Positions 34,395-46,463 of a stretch of 64,000 nucleotides of DNA are shown here, in pieces; the stretch's first letter is position 1; each line of letters starts with the position of its first letter. Source of the stretch: Utricularia gibba (taxonomy: Eukaryota; Streptophyta; Magnoliopsida; Lamiales; Lentibulariaceae); NCBI GenBank assembly GCA_002189035.1, contig CM007991.1, positions 3,348,001 to 3,412,000 of the forward strand, in the 5' to 3' direction. Position numbers and translations under genes: made by a program. The notes beneath the pieces are model-generated. The model worked only from the letters and a program-made list of their open reading frames with translations. It made no database searches and had not been told where the DNA came from.

Positions 34395-37300
34395 TTAGTG
34401 ATAACCTCTTCTCCGGGAAGAATCGCCGCCGAAAAGCGCCTCTGCACCACAACCAAAGCTTATTAGAACCGGAAGTATGTTTTAACTGCATGTAGAACTT
34501 CTAGAAGAAGATCGTAGATCCGGGCATCCATCAACCTACCGGTCTCTTCATCGTCATCACCGCCTTGGGACGTGAAAAAGGGGGTCAGGAAGTTCTTATC
34601 TAGGGCCGTGAACGACGGAGTACTGCACAGCACGACACCACAGAATAACTCACTGGGAAGATAAACAAGACCAAAGGTGGAAAAAAAAACGCAGAAGTGA
34701 CTGTAGGCACCCCCACCTCTTGCTCAACTCTTTAAGTTTCATCTTGAACCGGTTTCCTGAAGATTGCTCACCATCGTACGAAGGAGGTGTATACCCATTG
34801 CTTGACTCCAAGCTCTGAAAAAGAAGCACCGGCATGAAATTGTTTCAACTGAAAGATAAATGGACCAGGAAAATATGGTGATGTGAATACGTACTTCAGC
34901 TATGGGACTGTCATGGCTTCCACCTACAACCTCCAAAGCTTCCAACATGGTTCCTGTAGATCCACCTATCAGCAGGACCTACACAATCCAACCAAATTAC
35001 GTAACAAACCAAAACGCCTTAGCCTGCAAAAGTTATGGTCTAAAGCATCGGTATCAAGTTAAAACAACTAGTTAGCTGTTACTTGGTGCCCAAAAAATAT
35101 ATATATAGATCAGGTTTCATAGATAAGTGCAAGCATTTTGATCGAACATGTGCAAAGCCCTGTGCTGCAAATGCTTTCTTCTTTCATCCTATACTTTTGG
35201 CTTTTTAGTCCATTTCGAGACCCACTATGCAGAATATGGGTTTCAGTTCACTTATGCATATGCATGCCTTCTACGTCTCTGAAGAAATGCAGTTAAATGT
35301 AAACAATTTGGTGCTCACAGTCAAAACAACTATTGCAGTTGTGGCAGTGAATATCGTTTGACCATGGCCTTCTGGAAGATCATGTACTGATTGAAGAGCT
35401 AGTGCGAATGCCATAGCTCCTCGAAGTCCTGCAGAAAGATTTTTATAATGGTGCCTATATGACAATAAAATTATAGATACATGTCTCATTGGGTATCGCA
35501 AGAGAATACAATGCACCAACTTACCACTGTACCAAAGTGCTTTCTGATGCTTCATTGGTATTTTTCTCTCAAGAGGTCTCGCCAAATTCACCAGATACGC
35601 ACAAGAGAAAACATTTGCAGCCCTTCACATATAAAAAAAAAAAAAAAAAACACAAAACATTGCAATCAGTAGAAAAAAATAAAATAAAATAAAAGAGAAA
35701 TGCTAACGAAAAAAACTAAAAAATGAGCATACCTTGCAATTCCAATGAACAGCTAGTTGAATTACAAAAAGCATGTTAAGGAAAACCATCACATGAAAAT
35801 CTAAATATATCCGTCAGATAAGCCTAGTTCAACATTGACAAAGAGTAAGGATACAATTGAGAAGAAGATGAATCCAATGTGCGACCAGCTGTGGCGTTCC
35901 ATGGCTATGTCAAAACCCATGTATATAAATCTGAATGATAAGATGTTCTTCGGGCATAAGTTTTGCATATGTAAAAAGTAATTATTGCAAGACAAAGTGA
36001 ATGATTACTCACACAAAAGTTTCAGCCAAAGATGAAATCAAATGGAAAAATGCTGATACGAATTTCTGAGAATTTTCTGACAAATTGGAGTATGTGTAGT
36101 GCTTCATGACCTACAAAATATCAGGATAGAAACAGGGTTCCTATCATATAAGACGTACAATAGAAGCCACCCAGGAACCCAGGGGAAAAAATTAAAAAAA
36201 CTCACTATGCCAGTAAACAGAATAGATACGATGCCCGACAGTCCAAGCCCTTCAGCTAGCATGTACCTATCGGATGTAAAAAATCAGAGCACATATTCAG
36301 TCACAAAGAAACACGAGAAAATGGAATAACAGCATAGGTAATCTGTATCTTACGAGAAATACGGGAAAAGAACAAACAGACAGCATTCCAAGTTCTGAAG
36401 GCTGCAAGCAGTAGTTGATGAATTGCAATATTCCTTGGCCAAATACGACTAAAACATGCATCCTCAATGAATAAATGCTTACTTGTCCACATCCAGACCA
36501 GCATACTTGAAAAGGTTCAGAAAGTTAAGGCTTCACATAACTAGACATGAACTCCAGAAGAACACAAGGTAAGCATTGATTATCTTATACTGTAAGCATC
36601 TTAATAAAGGATATTAAAGCAGAAGTGAACCCAACGCCAACACCTGCAAATTTTTAGACAAGTTAGATTCACCATGCCAAAAGGACGTGGAATCCTTTTA
36701 CATGTATTAGAATTTACCCGGAAATTTTACATGTATTACCCTAGAAATAAGAACCGAAAGCTTAAATGACTTATAGTTATAGAAACAAACCCGCTGACAT
36801 AGATCCAACGAAAGTCTCAAGAAATCTGACCACCACCCCAAGAAGGTTTTGGTCTGATGACATATGTCTCCTCACCATAGACATTGTCCTGTATAAAACA
36901 ACGAATATGTCACCAGATACTTCTACAAGTTTATAACCAATAATGTGAAAAAAAAGGACTAACCTGTACAGTGATATTGCCATCTTGAGAAATTTAACCA
37001 GGGAATCCAACAAAGAAAATCTTTGAATCAATAAATAACTAAAAAAGTACATCAGTATACCCTAATGCATGATATTTAAAAAAACAACTCACCGCATCAT
37101 TCAGCACAGATTCACCAAAGACTAGTGCGTAGAGATTCACATCAGTGCCAAGCTCCTAGAAATATCACAGAAGAGACAAGGTTGCCAAAAACTGAAGAAA
37201 AAGGCTAAGGTACGTACAAGGAAAGGAGATTGTATTTCTGAGAATATAAGTATCAAGCATAAAAATTTATTCATCAGACTTCAAACGAGCACATGCAGCC

Positions 37301-38903
37301 TTGATCTTAAACACCCGTTACACCATAAAGAAAAGAAACTACCAAATTTAAGCCATTTTATAATCCTACAAACAGAAACCAAGATTTCACATTTTTACAA
37401 AGCAGAAAAAAGATTACTTATTACTTGAAACGTGGACGAGGAAAGTGTCTATTTTGAAAACACTTGTACACGAAGTGTCTGGTTAATAATAAAAAGTTCG
37501 CGGGTTAAACTGGAAAAGCAGGCAGGGTGAAGAGTTAGGCAGGATAAACCTAACTGCTGGTCACCTGAAATATAGACAGTACAGTGACTGGGTCTGTCGC
37601 TGATATGAGAGCACCAAACATCAGGCACTCCACAAACGGTAATCGATAAATTAGAAATGCTGCTCCAGCTAGATACCTGCATTAAGAACAAGTAATGATG
37701 TGTGCGCCCCTCAATAAGACGCTACAGCACATTCATCAATCATGAGAACAGCGAGATGATGCTCACACCAAAATGCCTGTGACGACAGACGCGACAAACG
37801 TGCCGAAGATTGCAAATGTTACAATGGCCCCAAAATTGGAAAAGAACGGCTTCTGAAAAATCAAATAAGAAAGAAAGAACTGTATTGGTATTCGTTCAGT
37901 GGTAATCATGTTTGATTTCAACATCTCAAAGCAGCTGCTTGGACATGATATAGTTGACACGAGTGTGCGCTCCCTCAACTTTCACACTCTAACTTCTATC
38001 TCATTTTTCAATATAGCTAGCCTCCTCCACAATCACCATTCACTCAGGGCAGCAGAGGATATTCATGGAAACAGTTTGGGATAATCGAAGAAAATGAGAT
38101 ATTGCAGATAACCTAGCAGATGACAGAAGCTTAAACAAGTGAACAACAATTCCCTACAATGACACTCGTTACTTCACATGCAACGGACATTGACGGATAG
38201 GCATAGAAAATGATGGGGATGATACGAATAAGAAATGCACAGAAGAGAGTCCAGAAATGTGTGCTTACAGGTTGCAGACTGAAGCCTGACTGAGTGGAAA
38301 CAACCAAAGAGTTAAGGAAACATTTCTCATTCTATAAGCATTATAAACGCATAACAATCTATCAAAAAAATGCCCTCGAAACAAGGATATAATATAATTG
38401 GGGGTAGCAGAAACAACAAAAAAAACTCCTCGTGGAAGTTGAACCATGCCCTGCCAAACATAGACACCATCGTCACACTAAAAACATAACCGTATACGAA
38501 ACAACTGAAAAAGAATATAGAACTGATAGATCAAAACCTAATGCTAGTTTCTGTTTTAGAAACATTAGCCAGAGTACCCACAACCAAACCTGCATGAAGG
38601 GATCACTCCATTAGACTACAGTGGCATGGCATGCAAACTCGCAAAGAAAAAAAAAAGAACCAGATACACAAAACGAAAATCAGAAAACAATAACTGGAAA
38701 AAAAAGTCAAACGAGAAATTACCGATCAAGAGTGAAGCGCTGGCTTCAGGAAGATAATAGAAGCGGTGACGGCGAAGTACATGTCCTAAAACAAACGACA
38801 AAACAAGCATCATAATCTGAAGAAGAATACCGACGCCAGCGGCCTGTTGGTCTTTCGCGGGGCTCCCCTTAGAAATGGCAGGAGACATCTGCGGCTTTTC
38901 CAT
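34395..38903 (-). CDS. NHX6: Endosomal Na+(K+)/H+ antiporter NHX6/NHX5 type
   Basis: Twenty-two exons in consistent phase give 526 residues (Arabidopsis NHX6 has 535). First exon 38723–38903, last exon 34395–34441. Others: 38538–38589, 38391–38450, 38269–38293, 37767–37852, 37565–37676, 37093–37155, 36964–36983, 36791–36888, 36615–36643, 36483–36514, 36354–36401, 36206–36266, 36013–36110, 35855–35930, 35733–35752, 35525–35622, 35319–35428, 34895–34978, 34717–34814, 34540–34622. Family landmarks: [18 protein letters not shown]-like amiloride segment, [21 protein letters not shown] with the catalytic Asp region, [10 protein letters not shown], and [21 protein letters not shown]. The hydrophilic tail ([15 protein letters not shown]…) is of the intracellular class. 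Role: Golgi/TGN and prevacuolar pH and K+ balance, needed for vacuolar trafficking. Two introns are AT–AC type. No frame breaks. Confidence 0.93.
36515..36614 (-). other. Second U12-type AT–AC intron in NHX6 (intron 10)
   Basis: Donor ATATCCTTT at 36614, branch-like GCCTTAAC (CCTTAAC at 36524–36530), and AC acceptor at 36515–36516. Splicing joins TSAL with [11 protein letters not shown] in frame. No GT–AG alternative fits. Confidence 0.85.
38294..38390 (-). other. U12-type AT–AC intron in NHX6 (intron 3)
   Basis: The intron starts ATATCCTT (perfect U12 donor). It has TTCCTTAAC at 38311–38319 (perfect U12 branch site), and ends in AC at 38294–38295. No GT donor could keep the frame. Splicing here joins ATA TT with T CAG to give PPIIFQSGFSL. 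Confidence 0.88.
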
Positions 38904-39447
38904 GACGAATCTTTCTGATTACTCCTCCGTCAACACGACCGAGGAAGAAAATGATCAGATTTCGGACTCAAGTTTCCCGATTTCACAGTGCGACGATCTC
39001 TACGAGTAGGAGGGGGGAGTTGCGGTTTGAATCCCCTAAAACTCCCTCAAATGGAAGATTCCGACGGACGGAATTGCAATTACGGGAGGGAGATGTGGAC
39101 CAAAAAAACGTAGCATTTTTTATATTAATATTAATTTCAACATATAAAAAAAGTACGCGAACAATTTAGAGGACGCACCAGGGAAAAGGTAAACGCCGCC
39201 CCTTAATTAATCAGGACTTGGGGGCCTAACCACAGGAATTTATTAATTTAATTACGTCGTAGATACAGCTACAAAACGCCCATAAATTTCATCTTAAATC
39301 AGTTCTAAGCATCATTACGTTTAATCCTCCGACTAATGGGCATTGTCTGTGAACAAGAAAAAGAGACGACGACATGGAAGCTGGATGGTTTATTGTATTG
39401 CAAACATTCCACAAGGAGGTGGGGGGTGATGGCTTGGGATGGAAGGT
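38904..39447. other. NHX6 promoter and 3' flank of the LEA-like gene
   Basis: About 540 bp. No coding frame with recognisable content. The left part should hold the NHX6 leader; 39110–39330 is AT-rich. Confidence 0.55.
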
Positions 39448-39687
39448 CTAGGCGCCGGTGCCGGTGGCGCCCAGGTCGGATTTATCCTCGTCCTTTCCGG
39501 CACCGAAAACAGGGCCGCCGCCGCCGACGGGGTCTTTCACCTTCTCCTGAAGCTTCTCGACCTGAATCCCTCCCACGTCTTCCATGGAGTGAATGTCCGT
39601 GCGCGTCTTGTTCTCCCCCTGCTCCACCGACTCGTACGCCGTCGCCGTGAATGATCCCGGCGGCTCCGCTCCCTGCGCTCCTGACAT
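39448..39687 (-). CDS. Small hydrophilic LEA-like, probably ABA/seed-induced protein
   Basis: Single exon, 79 residues, highly hydrophilic and rich in Gly, Glu, Asp, Lys and Thr. There is no cysteine, no signal peptide and no membrane segment. It begins MSGAQGAEPPGSFTATAYES, has EDVGGIQVEKLQEKVKDPVG in the middle and ends GKDEDKSDLGATGTGA. I recall plant proteins of the same length and plan (MSGAQGA… to …GKDDDKKDLGVTGTG), described as LEA-like or unknown stress proteins, but I cannot name a locus. The disordered, glycine-rich plan suggests a protective role in drying tissue. An ABRE-type G-box and a CE3 element lie about 140–170 bp upstream, which supports ABA control. Confidence 0.72.
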   Translation of the reverse strand: MSGAQGAEPPGSFTATAYESVEQGENKTRTDIHSMEDVGGIQVEKLQEKVKDPVGGGGPVFGAGKDEDKSDLGATGTGA

Positions 39688-39825
39688 TGGATGCACTGCA
39701 AAACCAAGTTGAACAACGTGCTGTATGTGCCGGCAACCAGCCTGTGTCGAACTCATAGGGAGCTTGTTAATTCATCATTGGCATGGTTCTGGACGCGAGA
39801 TTGTGCCACGTCGCTACAACCACAT

Positions 39826-39858
39826 CCACGTGGGAGCCTCTTTGTTGGACGCGTGTCC
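39826..39858. promoter_or_regulatory. ABRE (G-box) plus CE3 coupling element
   Basis: CCACGTGG at 39826–39833 is a palindromic ABRE/G-box. ACGCGTGTCC at 39849–39858 matches the core of the CE3 coupling element known from ABA-response complexes. A further ACGT site (GCCACGTCGC) lies at 39805–39814. All are upstream of the LEA-like gene on the minus strand. Confidence 0.6.
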
Positions 39859-39914
39859 TATGATGAATACGGGTGGCCCAATCAGTAAAGTGGCCCGGCC
39901 CACTATCAGACTGC

Positions 39915-39957
<43 letters not shown>

Positions 39958-41379
39958 TAGATTCTATTATTTGTTAAATTAAAGATATAGTCTTTTTTTT
40001 TACAAATAAAACAATTTCAATAGAATTAAAATAATTTTAAATACAAAATAAATAAAAAAATATGAACAATAATTTTGGCATAAAATATAGCCAAAATTTG
40101 ATTTCACAAGATAACAATAGTTAGATATTTTCTAAAGAATTGAACAAATATTAATTTATTGGATTGCAATTTGATTTATACAATTTGTTATCAATCGAAC
40201 AAAATGAATTCAAGATTGAAATTTTAAAATATTATTCAATTTAAGGAGAAAATACATAAATTAAAATCATACCATAAAAGAATCAAATTTTTAAATTAAT
40301 TTATATTCAATTTAGAACTTTTAAATAAATAATTATATATTCAATATACACAGTACTAAAAAGAAAAGCTCGCTATTTTTCTAACGAGAATCTCTTTAGC
40401 CGTCATCGCTTGACCACACTTTTTCCCAAGCCACGTGTTCTGGGCCAGTGAATATTTACACAATTCCATTCCATGCATAATAATAATAATATCTCAAAAA
40501 AACAACTAATAATTTAGGACCATTTTCCAGTAGGGCTTATCTCATTTCATTTTTATTATATTAAAATAAAAGTTATTCTTATTAAATAATCAATTTATTA
40601 CACATGTATCACAAAATTTGGTCGAATTTCTGAATAACATTAATAAACTCTATTTTTATTATAAATTAATTGAATATTTATACTTATTATTTATGAAAAT
40701 ATGATTGCTATTATTTAATTTGATTTCAAATCTTATTTTATTCACCATCAATCAAGATTCAGATCTTCTTTTTTTTGTTTCAGTTAATGTATTTTAGAAA
40801 AAACGAAGAAAACTTGTAAATTCATTAATTCTTTTATTTATAATTCGTCTTTTTATTTATTTATTTTTCAAATTCACTTTGTTTTGATTGGATAATATGT
40901 GGTCATATACGATATTTTTAATTTAAAAAATAATTTTGAATAATACTTTAATAATAATAATAACAAAATTATTGTAATTCTTTGCACTGAGACGTATTTC
41001 CAGAGTGTGGACATATTCATTGCCGGTTGGATTCTTGTCATCAGCACGATGCATGCATGCATCGAGATCATTCATGGCTGCCTGTCACTGGCTAATGTGA
41101 ATTAATTAATTAATTAAATTAATGTAGAGCATATGAATGATTACAACATAGAGGCTTCAGGACTAATATGAGTGAATTAGACAAGAAACACACGTGATTA
41201 TCGCTGTAATTAGATTTGGTGAAGGGAAAGTGGCGTGGGGGGCCAAGCTACTTTAATGGCGGTTAACGCTCCTAACACATGAGCTATAAAACGTAGCAGA
41301 ACTCCATACTCGTTTATCATCAGCAATTCCTTTCCTCTGTTTTGTTTTTCTTTTATCTTGCGTTTCTCTTCTCCGCGGA
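39859..41379. other. AT-rich spacer upstream of the NAC gene
   Basis: About 1.5 kb with no supported gene. It contains an (AT)n microsatellite (39923–39950), long AT-rich runs, and a GCATGCATGCATC string near 41051–41063, which holds RY-type sites. The last 100 bp are probably NAC leader. Confidence 0.55.
39923..39950. repeat. (AT)n microsatellite
   Basis: About 14 uninterrupted AT units following an A run. Confidence 0.9.
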
Positions 41380-42572
41380 ATGGGACAGATGACGCTGCCG
41401 CCGGGGTTCCGGTTCCATCCGACTGACGAGGAGCTTGTTGCGTACTACCTCTACCGTAAAGTCACTGGCCGGAAAATTGAAATTGACGTGATCCCGGAGG
41501 TTGATCTCTACAAATGCGAACCCTGGGACTTGCCAGGTACGTGAAGACTGGTTGTTGATCCCAGTTCACGGGTTTCAAGGAGTTTGTCAATTCTGGTTTT
41601 ACGTTTTCCGGTAGATAAATCTTTCTTGCCGAGCAAGGATTTGGAATGGTACTTTTACAGTCCCCGAGATCGGAAGTACCCGAACGGCTCGCGAACAAAT
41701 CGGGCGACGAGGTCTGGTTATTGGAAAGCCACCGGAAAAGATCGGGCCGTTGAGTCGGGGAAACGGACAGTGGGGATGAAGAAAACTCTGGTTTACTATC
41801 GCGGGAGAGCACCCAACGGAATCCGTACAGATTGGGTTATGCACGAGTACCGCCTCGCCGCCGATTCTCCTTCCGTCCGTTTCCTCTTTTTTTCCTCCCC
41901 GAATTTTATCATCTGCTCGATTTCAATACTCTGACTTCCGATTTCGATTCAGGATTCGTACGCTCTGTGCCGCGTTTTTAAGAAAAACATAGCGATGACC
42001 AATGACGTAGAAGCCAGCGCCGCCGCAGTAAAAATCACCGAAACTACACCCACCACCACGCCGGAGATGAGTGCCAGTAACTTCTCCCTGGAATCGCCTT
42101 TCACCCAGGTGAAAATCTACCTAAATTTCACCATCCCGGTCCCAGGAATGATCCCGGTTTGGATTTTCTCCCTTCCACAACATGATTCTCGTTTCATCTT
42201 TCCGTAAAGCTTCTGGGGCCCATCCGCTTTCTCCTTCTCCTTCTCCTTCTTCTTTGCGACTCTCGATGACTTCTTTTGACTGCCTAAATTCTCGCCATTT
42301 CTCCTTCTCCTTCTCCTTCTTCTTTGCGACTCTCGATGACTTCTTTTGACTGCCTAAATTCTCTTTCCGCCATATTTCTGCAATATTTTCTTTCCCGCTT
42401 TTTTCAATAAAAGAATAAACACAAATTTAATCTTTTTTTAATTTTAAAATTCTTGCAGGATCGGTACGAGACGGTGACGACGGTGGAGGAGTTTCCACTA
42501 GTAGAGTATGAAAATATAGGGTTGGAGGAGATATTTTCCCTTCCTCCTTCCCACGAATTCTTCTTACATTGA
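41380..42572 (+). CDS. NAC-domain transcription factor
   Basis: Four exons: 41380–41536, 41615–41874, 41953–42108, 42459–42572; 228 residues. All five NAC subdomains are present. A is [20 protein letters not shown] is [21 protein letters not shown] is [20 protein letters not shown] then [17 protein letters not shown] is [17 protein letters not shown] then WVMHEYRL, and E is [12 protein letters not shown]. Introns sit at the usual NAC positions. The C-terminal part is short (about 90 residues), Thr/Ser-rich, and ends with an acidic and aromatic stretch ([20 protein letters not shown]) that could activate transcription. The domain resembles the NAC045/086 and ANAC071/096 neighbourhoods; I cannot decide which. 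The gene lies on the plus strand ahead of DUF620. Confidence 0.9.
42228..42368 (+). repeat. Two-copy tandem duplication (period 70 bp) in NAC intron 3
   Basis: CTCCTTCTCCTTCTCC… to TGACTGCCTAAATTCTC occurs twice with an exact 70-bp offset (42231 and 42301). The copies are nearly identical, so the duplication is recent. It lengthens a pyrimidine-rich intron and does not touch the exons. Confidence 0.9.
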
Positions 42573-43269
42573 GATATTTATTGATATTTCTATCCTAACG
42601 AATTCAAAGGTAATTAATTAGAGATGATTGTTGCTGTAAAGAGAATTAAGGAGTGTTTTCCAAGGGAATTAGTGTTTGTAATGATGGTTTTTATAATATG
42701 ATTGAGATTAACCCTTTTTTTTCCTCTACCAAGAAAATAAAATAAATAAGAAATTGGAAGTAAAAATGTGAAGTGACAAAAGGAGGGAATAAAGGGGGAG
42801 CGGGTAGGGACCACACAACTCCAATCCCGATACCCGCGCATTATACGTGTACCTGACGTCATATCCGAGTGTGAAATTTGTTATTTTTTGAAAATTCATA
42901 TTCATCTTAAAAATCAAGATTAAAAGAGTATAATATTAATAAATATTCTTAAAAATTCATATTAAAATTGAAAATATTAATTTTTGGTAAATTGAGGAAT
43001 GAAATAAATGAATGATTGGTTGGAGAACATCCACATCAGTCAGTTATAAGGGGGCGGGGGAGGGGGTGAGGGAGTTAAATGCAAATAAAGGGAAGCTTGG
43101 GGAGCTAATTTGAAATATCTGCTGAAATGTAAACGCTGTTGAAGTTGAGGGAAGATGGGCTGTCCCTTTTGTCTCTTGCTCCCACAGGGTTCGATCTTCC
43201 GATCTCGTGCCCTGTAAATCTCGCAGCTCACGCCAGCATTAGTTCGGTTCACAATACAGATTTTCAGTT
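42573..43269. other. Spacer between NAC and DUF620 genes
   Basis: About 700 bp, AT-rich at 42880–43010. No supported gene. The right end is the probable leader of the DUF620 gene. Confidence 0.55.
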
Positions 43270-44842
43270 ATGTCATCGGCTAGTTTTAGGAGGAAGCAGC
43301 GGTGGTCGCCGCAGCCGTTGACGCCGTTGATGGAGGGTCCCGATTTGGGAATGGAGGAGTCCGAGGGAGTAAGAAGGAGAGTTCATGGGATTTGATTAGG
43401 GATTGGTTTAAAATGCAGAGGATTGTTCCGGGAGGTGGAGGAAGCAATTCTTCCTCCCCGATGTCGTCGATGATGGCTAATGCTAAAACTCAAGATTTGA
43501 GGCTTTTACTCGGTGTTCTTGGGTGCCCACTTGCTCCAGTTCCGATTCCGAAGAAACCTGTTTCCCCGATTCACATTAAAGATATCCCAATTGTGAGTAA
43601 GTTCATGCCGATTGCGGGCTGATGTGCGTTTATCACGATTCCCCCTGCTTGGGTTTCTTGAATCTCTTTCTCGTTGGGATTTTTACAGGAAGCTTCCACT
43701 GCCTACTACATCATTCAGCAGTACTTAGCGGCGACAGGGTGCTCGAAGCACGGAGGCGGCGCCAAGAGTATGTACTCTACAGGGACAGTGAAGCTGATCC
43801 GGTGCGAGACGGAGATCTCCACCGGTAAGAATGTACGGACATTGGGATCCAGAAGCAGTGAGAATGGGTGTTTCGTTCTTTGGCAGATGTCTCCCGGAAT
43901 GTGGTCCCTGGAACTCGCAGTCGCCGGTCACAAAGTAGTCGCCGGAAGCGATGGCAAGATCGTGTGGCGGCACACCCCATGGCTCGGTGCTCACGCCGCC
44001 AAAGGTCCTCAGCGCCCCCTCCGCCGCATTATCCAGGTAGCCCCCGTAGGAAGTAACCAACTGTTCAGTTCCATGAAAAAAGATTAAGCCTCCGATAATA
44101 TGGTGATTATATAATTAATTAAGTAGTTAATGCATTAGAAGATCTCCACCGTCCAGTGATCTCAGATCCGGACGGTCGAGATTGGCCGCTTTTCCTAGTC
44201 TTCTTGGGATTGTCGAGAAACGGACGCTTTAAAGCGCAGGAAGCATACAGGAGGAGGCTGTGTTTCAAAACCTGCTTTTGCTTTTTTTTTTTTAAATGAT
44301 GAATTGAATGAAGCAATCTGCGCCGTTGGATGCAAAAATAGGGGCTAGATCCACGGAGCACGGCGAGCCTGTTCGCGAAAGCGCAATGCCTAGGTGAGAA
44401 GCGGATCGGAGACGACGACTGCTTCGTGCTGAAAGTCACGGCGGATCGTGCGGCGGTAATGGAGCGAAACGAAGGTCCGGCGGAGGTGATACGCCACGTG
44501 CTCTACGGATACTTTAGCCAGAAAAGTGGCCTACTGATCTACATGGAGGATTCGCATCTCACCAGAGTTCATTCCGGGGAGAACGACGCAGTTTACTGGG
44601 AGACGACGATCGGGAGTAGCATCGGAGAGTACCGCGACGTCGACGGAGTCATGATCGGACACCAGGGGAGGACGGTGGCGACGGTGTTCCGATTCGGCGA
44701 GACGTCGATGAACCACAGCAGGACGAGAATGGAGGAGATCTGGACTATAAACGACATCGTTTTTAATGTTCCGGGGCTTTCGTCGGATTCCTTTATACCG
44801 CCGGCGGCGATCCTGGACGCGACGTCGGCATCCCCTGAATAA
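43270..44842 (+). CDS. DUF620-family protein (one-base frame break near the N-terminus)
   Basis: Three exons: 43270–43592, 43689–44036, 44342–44842. The first frame opens SFRRKQRWSPQPLTPLMEGP and changes into KKESSWDLIRDWFKMQR after the GGG run at 43365–43367. Exon 1 is 323 nt where 324 would keep the phase, so one base (probably a G) is missing. Later blocks are well kept: DLRLLLGVLGCPLAPVPIPK, EASTAYYIIQQYLAATGC, ENGCFVLWQMSPGMWSLELA, RHTPWLGAHAAKGPQRPLRR, LDPRSTASLFAKAQCLGEKR, and RTRMEEIWTINDIVFNVPGL. Length with the base restored is about 440 residues, normal for the family. DUF620 proteins are plant-specific, sometimes annotated as lipase-like, with no proven activity. It ends tail-to-tail with APL, 272 bp apart. 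Confidence 0.83.
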
Positions 44843-45114
44843 ATCTCTCAATATATATATGTGTAAGCTGTATATTTCTTCCTATTTCTGATAAATGGCC
44901 CGGCCCATTTATTTATACCCATGCCCAAATGTTTATTGGGCCAATAGCCTGAGGCACTTAGAGCTCCAGGCCCATTGGATCAGAAATTGATGATCTTTTT
45001 TATTTGTATTTCCTGGTGCAATTTTTTTTTTGTAATTCCCAATAAAAAAAGGCAAATTATTTCATAAATCCAACGACATGCACAACTGTACATGAATCAA
45101 AACTATAGCGACAA

Positions 45115-46463
45115 TCAGATATCATGCATATGGTGCATTCTTGCTTCACCCCGGCCCAGAGGCATACTGCCGGCGGTGGTGGCGGCAGGCCGATTTATCT
45201 TACCGGAACCACCAAACTTCTTCTGATCTCCGGTGAGTAATGACTTTGAATCATACATGTTGGAAACGGAATCCCCCTCTTCACAGGTAACTGGGCACAT
45301 TTTAATCCGGTGATGATCCTGCATCGAAGCTGTGGCTCCTCCAAGCTCTTGAAGCCGTAAATCATCGGTCCATATGAACGGACTTTTGCCAGCCGAATCG
45401 GCGGGATTGAAATACAGACACGGCTGCTTTTTGCCGGAGAAAGGGCCCTGGTGGTGGTGTAGTTGATCCGGAGAAGCATAGACATTGAGATCTTGCAGAG
45501 GTGGATGATGGCTCATCGGGATTTCAACTCCACTTGCCGCATCATTGTACCCTCTTGAAACCGCCGCCGCTGCCATGTCTTCTCCGGCGAGGCTCTGACA
45601 TGCTTTTTGCAAAATGCCTTGCATGTATTTCGCTTGGGCTTCAATCCTTAGCTGGAGATGCCTTTGCACCTTTCCACTCAAAATTAGTTAATACAACTAA
45701 ATACATTCTCCCATTCATATGAAAAATGATGCATACCTCGAGCTGTTCATGGAGTCTTCTGTTGACTTCCATCTGCATCCTGAGAGCATCATTTGATGTC
45801 AGAGTTTGTGCACGTAAAATTACATACGAGGTGAAAGAGGATGATCTCACTCGTTCATATCGCGTCCAAGCATTCGCGACGAGCTCGTGTTGCTCCGGTG
45901 GAGTTCCAGCGATGAACCTGCGCAATTAGAAGCAAAGCGATAACCCCAGAAACGAACACAATCTACAAAAGGAACGACGCCCAGTTCTTTCTGGGCTACT
46001 CCAGCACCGTTCATATGAGGTAACGCGGCTCACCATCTTTTAGGGAGGGATCGGAGAAGTCCTTGTGAGGCTGCTTTCCAAGCCTGAATTTCTGGAAAGA
46101 AAGTAGCAAGATTTAGCAAGATGGGAGCAGAGTCAAGCCAAGCGAGGGTTATCTAATTCTTCTGCTTCACCTGGAGATGGCTCTTGAGATGATACAGAGT
46201 CAAGCCCTTCACTCCCATAACCCTCATGATCGTCTTCGGCGTCGCCTCTGTAGAGTTTGACAGTGTGATTAAAACTGCGCGTAGAAGATCAGGATGCGAT
46301 CAATGCATATCATGTACATACTGTCGGGGCCGCCCAGCTGAGTCACCGCTTCCACGAAGCGCTCATGGAGCTCAACGGTCCACCGGAGGCGCGGCTTGGG
46401 ATCGGTGGTGAGCACGAGGCCGGAGTCACACATCGAGCTCTTCTTCTGTCCGCCGGGGAACAT
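45115..46463 (-). CDS. APL: APL (ALTERED PHLOEM DEVELOPMENT), MYB coiled-coil transcription factor
   Basis: Six exons: 46322–46463, 46171–46247, 46034–46091, 45851–45917, 45737–45779, 45115–45669; 313 residues. The N-terminus has DSGLVLTTDPKPRLRWTVEL, followed by the MYB-like GARP domain (HERFVEAVTQLGGPDKATPK, then VKGLTLYHLKSHLQKFRLGK). The coiled coil is MQMEVNRRLHEQLEVQRHLQ then LRIEAQAKYMQGILQKACQ. The QPHKDFSDPSLKDG linker and the LEL…RN-type block between the domains are typical of APL rather than of PHR/PHL relatives. APL specifies sieve elements and companion cells and represses xylem fate in the vascular strand. The C-terminal region is His/Asp-rich and less conserved. All splice sites are canonical and no frame break is seen. 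Confidence 0.9.
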
